Source: Scortum barcoo (lineage: Eukaryota > Chordata > Actinopteri > Centrarchiformes > Terapontidae). From it: 64,000 bases of DNA. The position numbers and the translations under genes are program-made. The stretch's first letter is position 1, and each line of letters opens with the position of its first letter. Under the pieces are notes generated by a model. That model made no database searches. It worked only from the letters and a program-made list of their open reading frames with translations, and had not been told where the DNA came from. Below, piece by piece: positions 35,068-50,431 of this stretch. The DNA is taken from contig CM041545.1 in NCBI GenBank assembly GCA_023238725.1, forward strand, positions 16,707,501 through 16,771,500. The letters are read 5' to 3'.

Positions 35068-38000
35068 GATCTTTGCTGCTCCTACATATGACGTGTGAGT
35101 GGAGTTGATTAAGCGCTTTTGACATATATTGTATTTGGAACTGGCAAGTATTAACAAACCTTTCTGCTTGTTCTTGTTTGTGAATACAGCAGTTTATTTC
35201 TCACCATGAAGTTTACTCATTTTACAGTGAACCGATTTCCCCTCCTAGCTAAATGTGCTGGCTGAATGCTTAGTTAATGGTCAGTGAACTAGAAGAATTA
35301 TTATAAGTAAGATGTATTTTTACACTTCATTACCGGCATGAAAGTTTCCGTCACAACTGTCATTTTAATGAATCAATGTGCTTATGTTTCCGCATAATGT
35401 TGACACAAGTTTTCCCCAACATCAGTCACATTTATGTTTCACCAGATGATGTTCAATAGATGAGAATTTTGTTTCTTTGTGCTTACATGCAGTCTGTATT
35501 GGAGCAGGCGCCACACTGGTTGTTTGTTGACATTAGTAGACTCGACTTATTACAGCGTTATGACTCCAAATTAAACAGATTTTGCCATGATTTAGTCGCA
35601 ATAACCAGATCAGAAGGATACTGAAATAACTACATCATGATGCCGATTTGTAAAAAGCTGATTTTGAATTCAGGCTTTGGTCAGCTCTGTCTGCAGGACG
35701 ACAAGAAAACAGCTTTTTAAGTACTTGTGTCGTGAATGGAGTTTGGATCAATCCAGGCTGTGCAATGTTAACACTGTAGCTGCTCCATCAACATACAAAT
35801 AATAAAAACGACAGTGACATTATCATTTATACACACAGATATCTACATATTGTGGAACTTTAAAAGTATATCTGTATAAATGTGAAGTAGTATCATAGAG
35901 CTAACCTTAGTTAGTGTTGCAAACTGTCGTGGAGCTAAAGAGAGCCAAGGCACACAGAAACGTCACATAAATAGCATCCCGCGTCCTTTACATATAGAAA
36001 TTCTTCCACAGGCTGTTACAGGCAACTGAGAGAGTCAGGGAATTTCTCATTATGTTAAGTTATGTCACAATCTGTTCACACATGGACAATAAAAACACTT
36101 AAACTGTTAATATGAATTAATATTAATTAAAATGTACATTTTTACATACAGAAACTTTGATTGTGTTGTATATTGTAGTTCTGTTTCTATGTTTTCTACT
36201 GTTGCCGTTAATAGAAAAGAGCATGTTATCCATAGATCTACCCAAAATGTAATTTACATTTGTTTCACACTCTCACCTTATTTCATTTATCCTTCTTTGA
36301 TAATACCTTGTTTTATTTTTGACGTTTCTGCTTAGTTACTTGGTTCCTCACTCAGCAGTACAGTACAGTAATTCCAGTCTGCTGCATAATCAGACTTAAT
36401 TGCCATTTCTAAGTCCATTTTCTTTGCCCTGGGTTAAGACCTCCTCACCCCGCCTGCCCTCAGTCAACTCAGTGTGCTGGCATGATAGAAATTAATTCCA
36501 ATATAGTGCCCCACTAGGTGAGAAATGGTAAATGAATGACTGGTCACCTTCACAGTATGCTCTTGTTCATTTTTAATGTTCTTATATTGATTATTTTTCT
36601 ACATTATGAAAGTATGTCAGCATCAGCAACAGTGAGGAAGTTGATGGCCAGAGGTACGCTCTGAATCCTGTCATTAGGAAAAAAGTATTATCTAATGGCA
36701 CAGGGGATCAACTACTCATTTATATTGAGGGATCCCGCAGACCTGTCTATATGGATTACCACAGATTTAGTTATAGCTAGCAACTCACAGGAATGAGAGA
36801 TTATCAACAAAGCTCAGTGACACAGTGAACCGTGTCAGAGGCTGCGACAGAGCTTTACTAAGACATCAAGGAACTATTTGGGTCTTTACTGCATGGCATT
36901 TACATGAAACATCATATGGCTCCTGAGAATACTATAATTCCTTGATAAGTGTTTTAAAACAGCCCATGCTGATGACTGACCGATATCTGAGCAACTCTAC
37001 TGCTACCCAGGACACAAAGTTGATGAGCTTTATTATAGCTGTATATTTTAGAAATCCCATTTTAAGGTGAACAGGAACTAAGTTACAAGAGCCGATGGCA
37101 TATACAGTATATCAGCATTATCATATATAGTATGTTGGTAACACCAGCAGTAACCAGAAACTCCTGCATTGAGACCATTAAATTGTTTTGGTTTTTTTTT
37201 CCCTAAAAGTTTATTTTCCAACTTCCAAAATGCCCCGACTAATGTATTCTTGGTCCAATTCTTTAAAAAAAAACAAGTTCCTCATCAAAAATACTTAAAA
37301 GTTTAAAGGATATCTGGCATCAGATGTTTTTTAAGAAATAAATACCACATGTCAATATCAGTATCTGCCTCATAAATTAAGTATTTCTCCAGTTATAATG
37401 TATTGTTAGCACTGTATCTTATATTTCTCTGTCATAGACAGTATTAAATCTTGCACTGATGTTTTTTTGTCTGTTCACTGGATCTGTGTGTCATTTTGTG
37501 CATATCAACTGTACTTTTAAATTGTGACAGTCAACTTTCTACTTTTCTAAATGCATAAATGTCATTAACAATGACTATATGTAGGTGTGGACATGAGTAA
37601 CACCTGCACAGTATGACACCATCCAGTACAACAGGCTTGCAGTCAGTACTGCCTCAGGGGAGCTTGTATCCCACAATGATGAAACCTTTGTCAATTCAAC
37701 TCGAGGGTGGTACAGTGTCCACCTCCTAAAATACCATGCACAATCTGCCATTTATTTTACCCTAGTAAAACTTTTAAAAACAAAATAAACCTGTGGAAAA
37801 ATGTTCAGAGTGCTGTATCTCTATCAACCTTAGGTAAGACTAACTTTCAGTCTGAAACAATATGTTGAAGACTTCATCAAACCCAGGGGATATGTCTGCT
37901 GTAACTGCGAGGTGTTGACGGCACATCAGGCATTGCTCCAGTAATGAATCATGACAACAAACGCTCAGCCTCAACACATTTGCAGTTTGCGTGTTTTTTC

Positions 38001-41000
38001 TCTCAGAGCTTTGAAAGCGTTCCAACACACCTCGCTGCTTCCTCTCGGTGATGCATTTGCTCCATATCCTCTTCCTCTTCCTGTTCTCTAATCGCTATGG
38101 TATTGTTTCATTGTGGATTTGTTTGTACCAAAACGAGGGATGCTGCCACACTTGCTCTCCGGTGTCCTTGCCTGACTGGCAGTGGTCACGTGCTAAATAA
38201 TATGCAGCATACCTTCCATGTCCCTGTTGATGACCACCACAGCCATCAGTACTTCTTAATAGGGGCTTCTTAATACCATCATCCCACCTCTTTTGAGGGT
38301 CAGACTAAATGGGCCTGCACGATGTGAAACCACAAAGCAGTGTGTGGTTTAGAAGCAGCTCCTCCCTGTCATAGGTGACTGTCAGGTATTGCTTCAACAA
38401 CAGCAGTAAGTCCATACTGTATTACGAAACAGATATATGTCTTAGTTTTTGCTCATCTTCAGTATAGTCTAATAGTAAGTTTTAGTAGATAAGTGTGTGT
38501 GTGTGAATAATTTTAAACTTTCACTGCACAGCTGATGTAAAATATCAAATAGTTTTCTATTTAGAATTTTATTTTGAATTTCTGATTTATTTCATTTGAA
38601 GTCAAACACTTTACGCTGATGTTTGCTTGCCACCACTAGAGGGCGACATGATACGTTTCCATGTTTGTAAGGGACAAGAAAAATGCTCAGTCAGAACATT
38701 TACCCATTCCCACCCCACCACCTGAGCAGCAGAGGAATACTTGCATTTCTGATATTGTGCAAACCTCTCAGGCTGCTCATGATGTCGTTATTCCCCCTCT
38801 GGAAAGGATGATAACAACGGACAGTTTATCTAAACAGGGTTTTGATACATAGCCTCTACTATATGCCTCTGGCATGCTGTGTGTGTTTGTAAGGTTTTTT
38901 CCTTTAGAAAGGAGTGACTTGAAATAATTAGCCATCAGACTAATGTTTGAGGTAAGTGGACAAGAAAGTGACTGCTGGCACTAGCAGACCATCTCTAAAT
39001 CATGTGTTCCCACTGGCATGCTTATTGTTTAGCTTCAAGTGGCCTCTAAGTAGGATATTTAAGGTATTATCTTAAAAAAATAAAGTGAAACATGAACTAC
39101 TTTGAGATTGTATCATCAAGTGGATTTCAAATAGATATAGATAGATGGCATATGAGCTATGTTTTGTATGTATAATATTTAGATAGACAGTTGTCCTTGT
39201 TTTGTAGTCCTGCAGTGACATCTGGTTATACAGCTGCTAACTTGTGATATACAGTGTATTAAAGGAGTGATTTCCCCCATAATTTGCATTTTTATTAACT
39301 GTTCTTATTTGACTCATATGCATCCTTTATATGTGTTTAATCACTGTGTTTTTCTCTCTTTAATATAACTATAAGGATTATACAGTTAATTTATTAGAAC
39401 AAAATGTAGGCCATAAATGTTTTTAAGGCCATTGTCATTGGTGGTATATAAATAAATAAATGATGTCAACTCATCTGCATGTGACTTTAATTCACAGCAT
39501 GTCTTTTCACCAAACCCGGAATCAGAAGACTTGGATGAATGTAATTGTGCATGATGACTGGATGCAGATCAGGGTTTGAAAGATATTCATGGCGCTGCAA
39601 TGAGAGATGATGCTCTCATATTGCATATAGAGTTTTGTTCTATTTTAAATATTTGAATAATAAATTTAGTAAGTGGATCTCATTGCTCGAGACAACTCGT
39701 CCGCATTCCAATACTGTCAGCCACACTGAGCTCCTTTGCGACCTTGAACAAGAGCCCAAAGGTTATGGACCCATGTCAAATTAAGGACATAGTTATGCAC
39801 ACACATGCACGGCCACTTCTGCATTAGAAGCTGTATCCGGCCACACTTGCATGGTTTCATTTCAACCACAAACGAATGTGTGTGTCTCATGTTTTCCTGA
39901 TTTATATAGTACAGGATCAGAGTTCAGACATATTACAGATATCCTATCTCTTGACGCGTGATTAGAGTCATTCATGTCAGGATGTCAGGATGTCAGGATA
40001 AAGATGCGGCATGTGGAGCTTTACTCCCACCTAGTGGAAGGTGAAGCACAGCACCTCCTGCAGATGTACAGTATTGTAGTGGAGGATCAATTGTAGGTGG
40101 TTTGAGGTGGGCCTCCCCAGTTGTAAATAGTGTTCTGACACGTGTGTGACCACTCCGGTGTCTGTGACCTCTTACCTCCGAAAGCATAGCTTTACCACCT
40201 GGGGGTGGACTGTTCTTAATCTCGCAGCACCTCCGGCAGACTGGCACACAGCTCTCTTACTCCGTCTCCCTGTAAAGAACCTCAAGGTCCACTTTATACA
40301 CTCATGTATTTGTCTGTGTGTGCACGGTCCTTTTAGAAAAACAGCTCCATTACAAAGGTATTTGACGTGGAGGTCTTTGGGACTGTGTAAGTAATTTTTC
40401 TGAGCTCCAAGTGGCTCGTGTTTCTAAGTGTTACTTTTATATCCTTGCTTGATACAGAGTTTGTTTATATTACAAATACCTCAGTCAAAGCACGGTGACA
40501 TTCAAAGTTGAAGCATATGCACCTCTGTGTAAATTCAGTGTATTATGGTTTCCAGTTGTTTAAATTTCTGTGTAGCCTATCTGGTCAGCTGTCTTGTGTT
40601 TCACCTCTGTTGTTTGATCTGTTTAATTCTGAGGATGCACAATTTTCTACACGGTGCAAGTGACGGCTTGTCTTTTACATCAGTGTAAATAGGACTCAAC
40701 ACAGTAAAACTAGGCTTTATCTGTTGCTTATTTTGGGCTTAAGCACATCTGGGGTGTGTTATGACTAAGGCGCTCTCTTCCCCTCAGATCCTTGTACAAA
40801 CTCTTTCCCTTCCTCTCTCTTTCTCTTGCATTGTGCAAAAGCGTAACAAAAGTTGTCACTAAAGCTATGAAAAGTCTTGAAGTCCCACATGCAAGTCGGG
40901 GAGGATTTCGTGTGAACTTTGGATGAGACAGATGGTGACAGACGTCTGATGATATAAAAATACAGCCCAGGTGCGGCATTCAGCGAGCGCTCCTCAGGTG

Positions 41001-41313
41001 CGTCTGCAGCTCTGAACGCTGAAGTGTGATAGCACTGTTGATAAGCTTCTTCATCTGTAGCATCATTTATTTTCCTCCTCCGCGACACATCGGACCCCCC
41101 GCTCTATTCACTCTCACTGTCTCAACAGCTAATAATCCCCAACACCCACCAGAGCAATCATATCCAACCCCTTTGATCACCTTTATCCCTCACTTTAGTA
41201 CTGTTAAAAAAAAAGTTACAGTCCCGACAATGGGCCAGAATGTGGCTCACTCCCACTGCCTAGCCTACTCTCTTTTTCATTATCTATTCTTTTATTCCCT
41301 TGTCCACACGCAG
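35068..41313. other. Gene-free stretch between opn4 and gdnf (part 1)
   Basis: I see about 6 kb of AT-rich DNA with no convincing exon. The only small structures are an (ATGTCAGG)3 run at 39974-39999 and scattered homopolymers. A 58-codon open frame at 37612-37788 was considered and not accepted. Conserved regulatory DNA for gdnf could lie here but cannot be seen from one sequence. Confidence 0.5.
39974..39999. repeat. (ATGTCAGG)3 short tandem repeat
   Basis: There are three direct copies of an 8-bp unit. This is simple sequence of no evident function. Confidence 0.8.
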
Positions 41314-41391
41314 CACAGAACAATACGGCGCAGGCGGACAGGGTGGAGGCTCATGACAGGACTGGTAACATGATGACACACCAAAGGCCAG
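41314..41391 (+). other. Exon-like segment, possible distal upstream exon of gdnf
   Basis: A pyrimidine-rich acceptor (CCCTTGTCCACACGCAG) is followed 78 bases later by a near-consensus donor CCAG|GTGAGTAAA. One frame is open throughout and contains ATG-ATG near its end (MMTHQRP). Joined to the acceptor of gdnf exon 2 (53291), that frame continues open into the gdnf start. This would give a short N-terminal extension. The surrounding 41.0-41.7 kb is more CpG-rich than its neighbours. All of this is inference from splice signals; there is no transcript evidence. Confidence 0.2.
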
Positions 41392-44300
41392 GTGAGTAAA
41401 AATCCCCCTCCGCGGTGGGACATGTGTCACAGTCCAGCCGTGTCTCGAGCCTTTTTTGTGGTCTCGCTTCTCCCTTCTTTTGGCGCTCTCCCCCCCTCCG
41501 GCCATAACGATAAAGCACCCATCTGCTGTTGGGACGCAGGGTCTTTCTCTCTCTGAACTGATCCCCCCGCGGCGGTGTCCCCTTTGTCAGATATGCCGAT
41601 CGCGTTTCACTTTTGACACCTCTCTGTTTTACACTTGTGACAGGTACGAAGCTTCTTCTGTTCTCAGAAGAAATGTATTAGAAATGTGATAGTCATCTCT
41701 TTCTAAAGCTTTGCCCTCTGTGCCCTTGTCCCCCTGGTGAAAACAGTATTTTTTTTTTTAAAGAGCAGAAAAACAGTTGTAAAGGAATGCATGAGTGTGT
41801 TGATCCTCACTAAGAGTCAGATAATTGACCCTTGGGCTGACCTATAACTCACCACAAAACACTGAACTTGTCATCCAGCAGCTGAATGTTTTTGCAACTT
41901 TTTATATTTACTGTACTCTATTACATTTGTTTTACTAATATTGTGCAACCATTTTGATAAATGAGTATATACAAGTATGTTCATATGTATCTGCCTGGCT
42001 ATCTATCTATCACCTGTCTGTCTATCCATTCAGCTATATATCTATCAATCTGTCACATCCATTTGTGAGGCTGCCATCCATCCATAGTGTTCTCAGCTGT
42101 TTCGGTGTGTCAGCGGTGTTGCTGGTGATTCTACGCACAAACTCGCACATGCCAATTGTTAGTAACATGAACCAAGTTAGCATCCTAACCTGCAGTGAGC
42201 TCGCCTGTCACAGGTCAGAAAGACAGCTGTAGTGTTTTCAGACTCGGGCTTAAACTGATAAAGTGTCTTGGAATGGGAGGGATGTGTGATATGAGGCCAT
42301 ATTATCTTGTTACAGTCATGATAAAGTTCATATGTTGTCATGTGTCTCAACAGCCCTCCAAAGAGGACTCGTGTGTCACCAGATCCTGGGATCACGGGAG
42401 AAAAGTATAAGTAGGATTTTCACAGACTGTTGGTTAAAATGAGTCTTTTTATATTCAAATATGTTTTATGGACTTGACATTTTGCCTTTTCAAAGATCAC
42501 TTTTCTCTCTTGGAGGCGAGACAAAAATATGCCCAGAGCAATTCAACATCTGACACGTGAACCTTGATCCATGAACCCAGGCGTATGTCCCCAGATACTT
42601 CAGCTATCAGATTAGACTCAAAGCAACTAAAAAGAAAAAGAGTTTGAAATTTTCTCTCGGCCCTGAATGACTCAGTGCCTTGTTGTGTTCAAACCATTCT
42701 TGTCCTTGGAGTGCAGCACTTTAATGATTACCAACTAAACCTGACCTCCATTTTCTGATAATAATGATAACATATTGGATATGATTATCCCAACATCCTT
42801 TTTTTCCCCTAATTATCTGCTCTTTATCAGCAGTTCACACTGCAAAGTGTTGCCAATAATCCCCATAACATCAGACACACATACACAGGAGCTGAATATT
42901 TCTCCCTGTAGGTATTAAGGGTTTAGCTTGGAGTCAAATACCACGTTCACTTTCTTTTAAGCACGATACAAAATCCACCAAGGTTATAATAAAATGTTTA
43001 ATTAGTTCATATCTGATATCACAGTACAGCTGATTTAATCTAGGATTCAAGGATCCACCCCCACAACTAGTAGCTATGACTAATTTATTTGACCTTGGAA
43101 GTAAATTAACTCTGCAAGTCAACTTTCTCATAACCTCTACTCACCAAGCCAACTGATTAGATTATCAAGGTATTAAATCCAATTGTCTCTCTGTAAGGCA
43201 CGCTCCGTTTGTTATTGTAAGCCACTTGTCATGCTCTTTTAATGAAACAAAGTTCAAGGTTGCCATCGCATTTAACTTGCCTGTCTTTTCATTATGAAAA
43301 CAACTGAGCAGTTTTTTTGCCTTGTTGTTTAAATGAATAACAACATGTGCTAATACTTCTTAAACTCAAGTTAACTCAAGTCTGTGAAGTGTCAAAGTGG
43401 TCATGCAGTGTAATAGTGGTGAAATATGAAACATGTAGAAATGCCACATCCTGTTTAGCATAATAATGAGTCACATTGGATGGAGAGGTTCAACTCCCCT
43501 TTGTCCACATCTGTCCTTAATGGATTTAGACTGGCTGGCAGGGCCGAGAGTTTATACATTTTAGCATGGGTGGCCCCAGTTAAAATGTGAACTTCTAACC
43601 CTGGTGGTGTGAGAACCATGTTCTACACATGGAGGGGTGCTTTTGTGTGCAGTCAGCTTGCAGTAGTGGGATGTGATTGTGTAAGATCATACAGTTTATA
43701 TTAAGCTACAACCCAGATCATCTTTGACTGAAATATATGTGTATGTTCAGTGTCTTATATGTATTTTCTTTTTACTTTATAGCTTTTTGTCTCTGATCCT
43801 CATCTTATTTAAATGTTCTTTAAATGTATTGGTTACTATTTCCCTTCTCTAATGCACCTTGGAAGTGGGTGAAGTCGTGCCAAAAAACTCCTACTCTGAT
43901 TTCAGAGACAACTCAGGCATTTGGTGAAAAACACTTGCCATTAAATCTGCAGCTTTGAAGTGGTTGAATGATGTTTGTTTGGTCACACCAGACTAGCATT
44001 TTCCCCTGCTATCAATCTTTACTCTAAGCTAAACACATCCGAGACCAATCACTGTACCTGCTGTACGTGGAGATTCATCAGACACTCTGACACTGGAAGA
44101 GTAAATTTAGAACTGTTAGAGTGAGATCATCCTATAAAATGAGCTTCTTATACAGGTCTGCTATAGATTTGCATCATCATATGAATACTTAGAACCATTA
44201 AATTTACAAAAAAAGAAGAAAATAAACAGAGGAAAATCTCTCCTGTGAATAAACCAGTCAGGTACGCGTCCGTGTAACAACAGATTCATCTCAGAGCAAG

Positions 44301-47300
44301 ATTTCTCTCTCGTATCTATAATTCGAGTGGTTTTCAAGGTGACTCCCCTCTGTGATTTACATCAAAGTAACCCTGTGGTTATGCTGCTCTGATCAACTGC
44401 CCAGTGTGCGGAGGGAGACATAATATCCTCTGGGTATTACTGTCAGGGAGCATGATATGTGTGTGTGTATATACCTCAGGATGTGTGAGTGTCTGTGTGA
44501 AACTAGATGCATTTGTGTGTGTTAGCATGCGTCAGTGTGCCTGTGTGAGCGTATGCATTTACACACAAGCCCACGTGTATGAGTGTGAATGTGTATGTGT
44601 GTCACAGTGTATTTATGTAAGCGGCTGACATAAATACATCAAGGGGAACACACAGCTGTCTAGTGCCATGTTTCTCAGGGGTTAGGACCTGAAATGGACT
44701 GTGGGACTGTTTTCTGTTGGGTCACTTCATTTCAAGTTCCTTTCAAGTGAGCCCGATATCCAAGGCGAGACTGCGCCAGACCGTCGTCTCGCACTTTCTG
44801 TGGCGAATTTGCAGCGGTAGAGGAAGTACAGACTTAGCGAGTCCCACTGCACGGCCACCGGATGGGTGCAGTGAAAGGGACCTGCTCTGATCTCGACACA
44901 TACCAGGCTGGATTAGAACAGGGAACCAGAGCAGAAACAGTATCTGACCCTCTCTGCTATCACTCTCTAACCCTGCCGCTCCTTCTCAAAGACATCCTCA
45001 ACACTTCCTTCTCCAATTAGTGTGACCTTGTTACGCTGGGGACAGGGAAGCTTTGTGAAAGTCAAGACCCAGCCTCATGCACCACACTTTTAGCAGAGCT
45101 GTGCGGGGCGAGCTGGCTTGAAGGCTAGAGGTTATAATCAAAATAGCTCAGTTCAAATCTGTAAACTGATACAGATACATAAAACAAATGGACAACAAGC
45201 AACGTAACTGTGTCCCTCCCCCCCCCAAGGGAGCTTTTCATCTTCGCTCAGTAGTTGTGATCAGCACTTAGCCAGCCCTGTTTGTTTAGTAACACAGTAG
45301 GAGGAGGCCCTGGCGGACACTCTTTGAATGCTAAAAACCGTAAAGCCAGGATGGAGTCTGACACTGTGCCACCTTGGGGAGGAGCGCTAGTATCCCACAT
45401 GCCCCCTCTTCTTTGAGGGGCGCCCCTGACAGCTGCCGAAAGTCAAGGGTCAAAGTCACGCCAGGTAGATATCTGGATTACAGGCAGTCGAGGAGGAAAT
45501 GGTGAGACGCCGACAGACACCCTTGCTGTATCTGTGGGCGTAGTGCCGTGTTTTTGTGTGGCCCTTCCTTGCAATACATAATAAACATATACTTTTGCTC
45601 TGAAATTCCTTTTTTCAGTCCCATCTTTTGTCACGCAGACAGCTGAATGCAGACGCGCCTGGAGATTTTCAGGATTTTGAACAGTAGCCAAGATCTCCCA
45701 AGCGCATCTCAAAGAGGCCATTTATTTATCCCACCTGTCCGGCTCTTTGCACTCTGGGGAAAAATATCCCCCAAATCCTTCACCGGTATTTGTGAATAAT
45801 GTTAAAAATAAAAAAAATCAGGGAGCAGTACTGTAAATACTTACACATCCATAACTTTAACAGCACTCTCCTCCACTCAAAGGCCCTTGAATTCATTGTT
45901 TCCATCATGGCCCAGTGAAGTCACTGGTCCGTGGGAAAGAGTTTACTGGAAGGGTGATAATTTACCCTTGACCAATAAATAAGCTCTCCACACAGCATAC
46001 AGCTATAGTAGGCTGTTGCGACGTAATAAACCATCATGAAGGGATCAGAGTTGTTTCAGTTTTTCATATCAGACCAAATAGTTGACTGAAAAGCTGAATC
46101 ATAGCATGAATGGCAGATTGAAGTAGTCACAGTATGGCAGGTGAACACCACAAAATGTACATAATGTCAGTATATATAGTTAAATGGGTCTAAAAGGACA
46201 TGTGGGTTTTTAAATGGCTCCCCTCCACACATTTAATATGTGTCTGAGAGATTTAACCTTCCTTACTTCCTCACTTCTATTTATAACAGTGTCATAGTCC
46301 TGCCTGCACTTTGATAGTACCAAGTGATCTCATTTACACACGCTCGCACACAGCCACATACAGACACACACACACATACCCATGCTAGCAGAGATTTTTG
46401 CACACATACAATCGACACGCGAATCATGCCAACAAATACTCATAAAATGTTTCAGCAATGATCGAAACAGATGGAAATACCGCGCTGAGTGCCACAATGG
46501 CTGGGCATCTGGCAGCGGGCCATATCTGAATTGTAGCATGTCCTAATGGATCAGCTGAAAGCTATGTGAATCCTCCAGTATCTGCCCTGACTACCTGCTC
46601 TCTGTCTCTCCGTCTCTGTGCCAAGGGTGATCCGGGGGCTCTGTGCCCGCTGACAGCTGAGCTCACTCTGGCAGACGAGCGGCACTTCTGCACACATGCA
46701 GAATACAGAATGAGAGGCCGCTGTCCTGATCAGCATTAAAGCCAAAACGCGACACGATATGGAGTTTGAGCCACTGTGCACAAGGTGGACACAGTCAAAG
46801 GAATACCTTGATCATTTAATGCAGTTCTAGAGCCCTGCAATAAATGAAGACTGTGGTGCTCTTGTGATGGATTTTGGCATACTGTAAGATATTGAAATTT
46901 TTCCACCCCTGAATATCATGGCACCTTGTAATATAAAGAAATCCAATAGAACACTCAGGTGAACTGATGAATTATTGCAATATTGAGTCACACCCTTCAG
47001 ACTCTGTGTCAATTATTAGCTTCACGAATGCTGTATTTATTTCAGGACTATCGGATTATATCGCATTGTGTTGGTGTTTATTTCACCGTGCCCGTGTACT
47101 GTTCATCAGACTGTCAATGAATGGCTAAACTCAGCAGCGTTGCCTCAGTGTTGTATTTCTCTGTAATTCGCAGATGTCTCCAGTAGAGGCCAGATGTTGA
47201 TGTTCATGATAGCAAACTGCTCTTATGACCTGAATAATCTAAGTGATTTGTTTAACACACTGTAAACACTACTACTACTTATCTAATATAGGCCAATAAA

Positions 47301-50300
47301 TTAAAAGTTGTTGCGACATATTAGTTTGTATGACATGTTGAGGCAAATTCTTAAGCAAAATTCTTTTTCTTTTTTGCTTGCAGTAGGTTTACTGCAGTCT
47401 GCATGATCTGAAGACACAACTGATGCATTTCATCAGCAAGAAGGAAAGCCTCCTCAACATCAAATACCAATAATATTACATATTAATGATAAATTTACAC
47501 TGATGCATTAAGGTATGAACAGCATTTTAATATTGTGGCTGACCAAGCATGAGCTCATTTTTTCCCAACTTTATGTGCAGTTGGATAGTTTCATAGCATC
47601 ACATTTTATAACCTAATCACAAAGCTTCATAAGCGTTAATCTGGAGTAAAAAGAACAATCTTTCCACAACATATGACCAAAAACATCAACAGGATCACCA
47701 TGCACGTGTTTTCTTTTTCACCACATATACAACATTATATACCTGTTCAGTATAGACAATATATCAGGTTTGCCTTTTCTTCTCCTGTGAGCAACAAAAT
47801 GCTAGAAATGTTGCATTTGGGTCAGGGTTTAAATATACTTAATAGCCACAATAACAACTGCAGAAGATGGGTATAAATATGATGACACGTTGCGTGTACA
47901 TGACTGTATTATTCTGATGAAATGATCCCAATATAAACACAGCACTTTTTGGTCATTAAGGGAGGCAGCTGATCTGCAACAATATCTATTCTGTTTGCAA
48001 AAAAGATGCTCAGTTAACTTAGTACTGGCTAACGCATGAAAGCAATCAGCACCACCACCCTCCACTGTGTACGCTGACCCAGTCATCAGAATGAGTCACA
48101 GCAGACACTTAAAGCTTAGACGATGGCCTCCTGCCATTGTCCATTCATTAAATTGTTTTCTTTTTTTAATATAATACATTTTTTACTTTAAAATACTTTT
48201 AATTAAATAATTGAAACCATATATAGTTGCATATAGTTTTTTAAATATATATATTATATTTTCTGCTACAACTTAATGAACAAAGGCATTTGTGAGCCAA
48301 ATGTTTATAATGTGAATTTTTAAATATATTTCATGCGCAAAATACTTATGAAGTTGTATTCAGTCTGCCCTCAAAATCTCTTGACATCTTAAGAACTTAA
48401 AAAGTAAATCAGCCAAACCACAACAATGCTTCAAATGAATATGTCAGTTGTTTGTCTTCGGTTGATTGTTTTTCACTGACTTGTATTTATTGCATCTGAG
48501 TCTTCCTGAGAGAGTCGTGCCTTGTGTGTTGAAATCTTTTATTCATCAAAGACGACATTGTAAAGCTGGAACTAAACATGTTAAACAAGCCCGCGGACGG
48601 CCTGCTTTTATTGCACATTACATGCAGCAGTGACTCATAGAATCAAGAGGCGGAAAACACATTAACATAACCGTGAACAGGTTGCCAGTTGTTTGTCATA
48701 TCACTTCAAATTGAAACCTGATGATTTAAACCAAACAAGTCATTATCAGGGAATACTGTACACACAATAAGACAGGAGACCCAGAGACAAAGAAAAACGA
48801 TTAGCAATGTGGGACATTTGTTTCATATTATTTTTCATATTAAACTGAACCAGCTGCGGTGATCTGGGTTGTTTGATTGAGTATTATAACGTCCACATAA
48901 ACTCTGTGGGGAGTCATTGTTATTTCCATCTGAGGGGCCTGTCGGTGCTCTGCAGAGGCTCGACATCAAAAACTGAGGTGCTCGTCCCGTCGGTGGTACA
49001 AATAATGAAAAAGGGCCCTTCTGCGAGAGTGACAAGTCTCTTTCTCACACCCCATGTGGTGGTGATTCGTTCGGCTTACTCATGTTTCTCCTCCAAGCAA
49101 ATTAATATTTATTATTGTCACTGGAGTATTCGGCTCAGGGGGATTTCTGGCACCCCCGGACTGTGGAGCACTCCCAAATAAAGGAACTCTGTGAGATGCT
49201 TCTATTTTCGGTGACCATTATCTTCACGACTCTGCCCCTATGAGACATCGGAGGGTCACAGAGGAGTCCTTTGGTGACACTGCCGCAGATATCAATAAAC
49301 AATACAGCCTCTGTCTGTCCTATCTGTGAGCCGGCCGAGTCCTGGCATGAGATGTCATGTGTGGTGACGTGTAAAAATATCTTGAATGTGAAATCTAATG
49401 CAGTTATTTGGTCATTAATCAAATGTATTTTGTGCCACAAAACAAATCATCATGATGTTGAGGAATGAGGACTTTTGGAAATGCTTCTTCATTGAGTGCT
49501 TCAGTGAGTGTTTCAGGGGGAAAAAAAACTAAATCTTCTGTTGCGGAGTTCTTAAAATGTAACTGATGTAAGTGGGGCTGAAACTATTCAATTGTTATCT
49601 AATAATTAATTACCAATCAATCTGTTAGTCAATCTGATATTAAAACACAGCAGACTTAGTAATAAGTTTATAAGGTAGGTGGAATATAGTATAGTAATAA
49701 TGCTTTCCATATGTATGTATGTTCCAAATAGTAAATATCTATATTTACTATTTAAATGTAACAATGTGTTCTATGATATTTTAAGCAATATTACATCTTT
49801 CTATATTGAAATATTTATTCACATATACACTGTATATAGTAGCCATTGTACGATAGTTTGAATAAAAGACATAAATAAGAAACAACAAAACATGTAATAA
49901 ATGCACACTCACTTCTCTAATTAGATATGTAACTGTAAAGTAAATTCAATTCGACACCAGAGAGTTGAGCACATTTAAATTTCTCAGCATTAAAACTTTC
50001 CTGATGAACTTTGAACAGCCTTGAAGAACCACAAAGAGTTCTGACAACACTTGCTCCGCTTTCAAATGACTCAGTCTTGTTATTATAATGGTCCCGTACG
50101 CCAGATCGCATCACATTCATGCATCAGAGTTTGTTTATATGAGCACCGTTTTCCTTTCAGTCATTCACTTTACCTGCTTATTCCTGTTCAGGTTAAATGG
50201 GAGCCTGGAGGCTATCCCAGCATGCACTGGCAAGGAAACATTTCAGTGTTCAGAATAGTTTTTAATATTCTTGTTTAACCGAATAGGAAAAATATACATA

Positions 50301-50431
50301 TTTTTATTTCAAGCTGTCCACTTTGCTTCTACCTTGTTGTATCTACTTTGTTGTGACTTACCCTGAACTGATGTGGCGCTTCAGGCAGTGACGATTACAA
50401 CCGTTGATGTGAAGGATCGCTGCAACACCTA
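41392..50431. other. Gene-free stretch between opn4 and gdnf (part 2)
   Basis: I see about 9 kb with no convincing gene. A loose TG-rich microsatellite lies at 44455-44605. The 41.4-41.65 kb part is CpG-rich for this window. No RNA gene or mobile element was recognised. Its position upstream of gdnf makes it a natural place for distal enhancers. Confidence 0.5.

Noticed and set aside
37612..37788. A 58-codon open frame after CACAG (YDTIQYNRLAVSTASGE...)
   Set aside because: The acceptor-like start is weak, there is no donor and no family I recognise. Open frames of this size are common by chance in this window.
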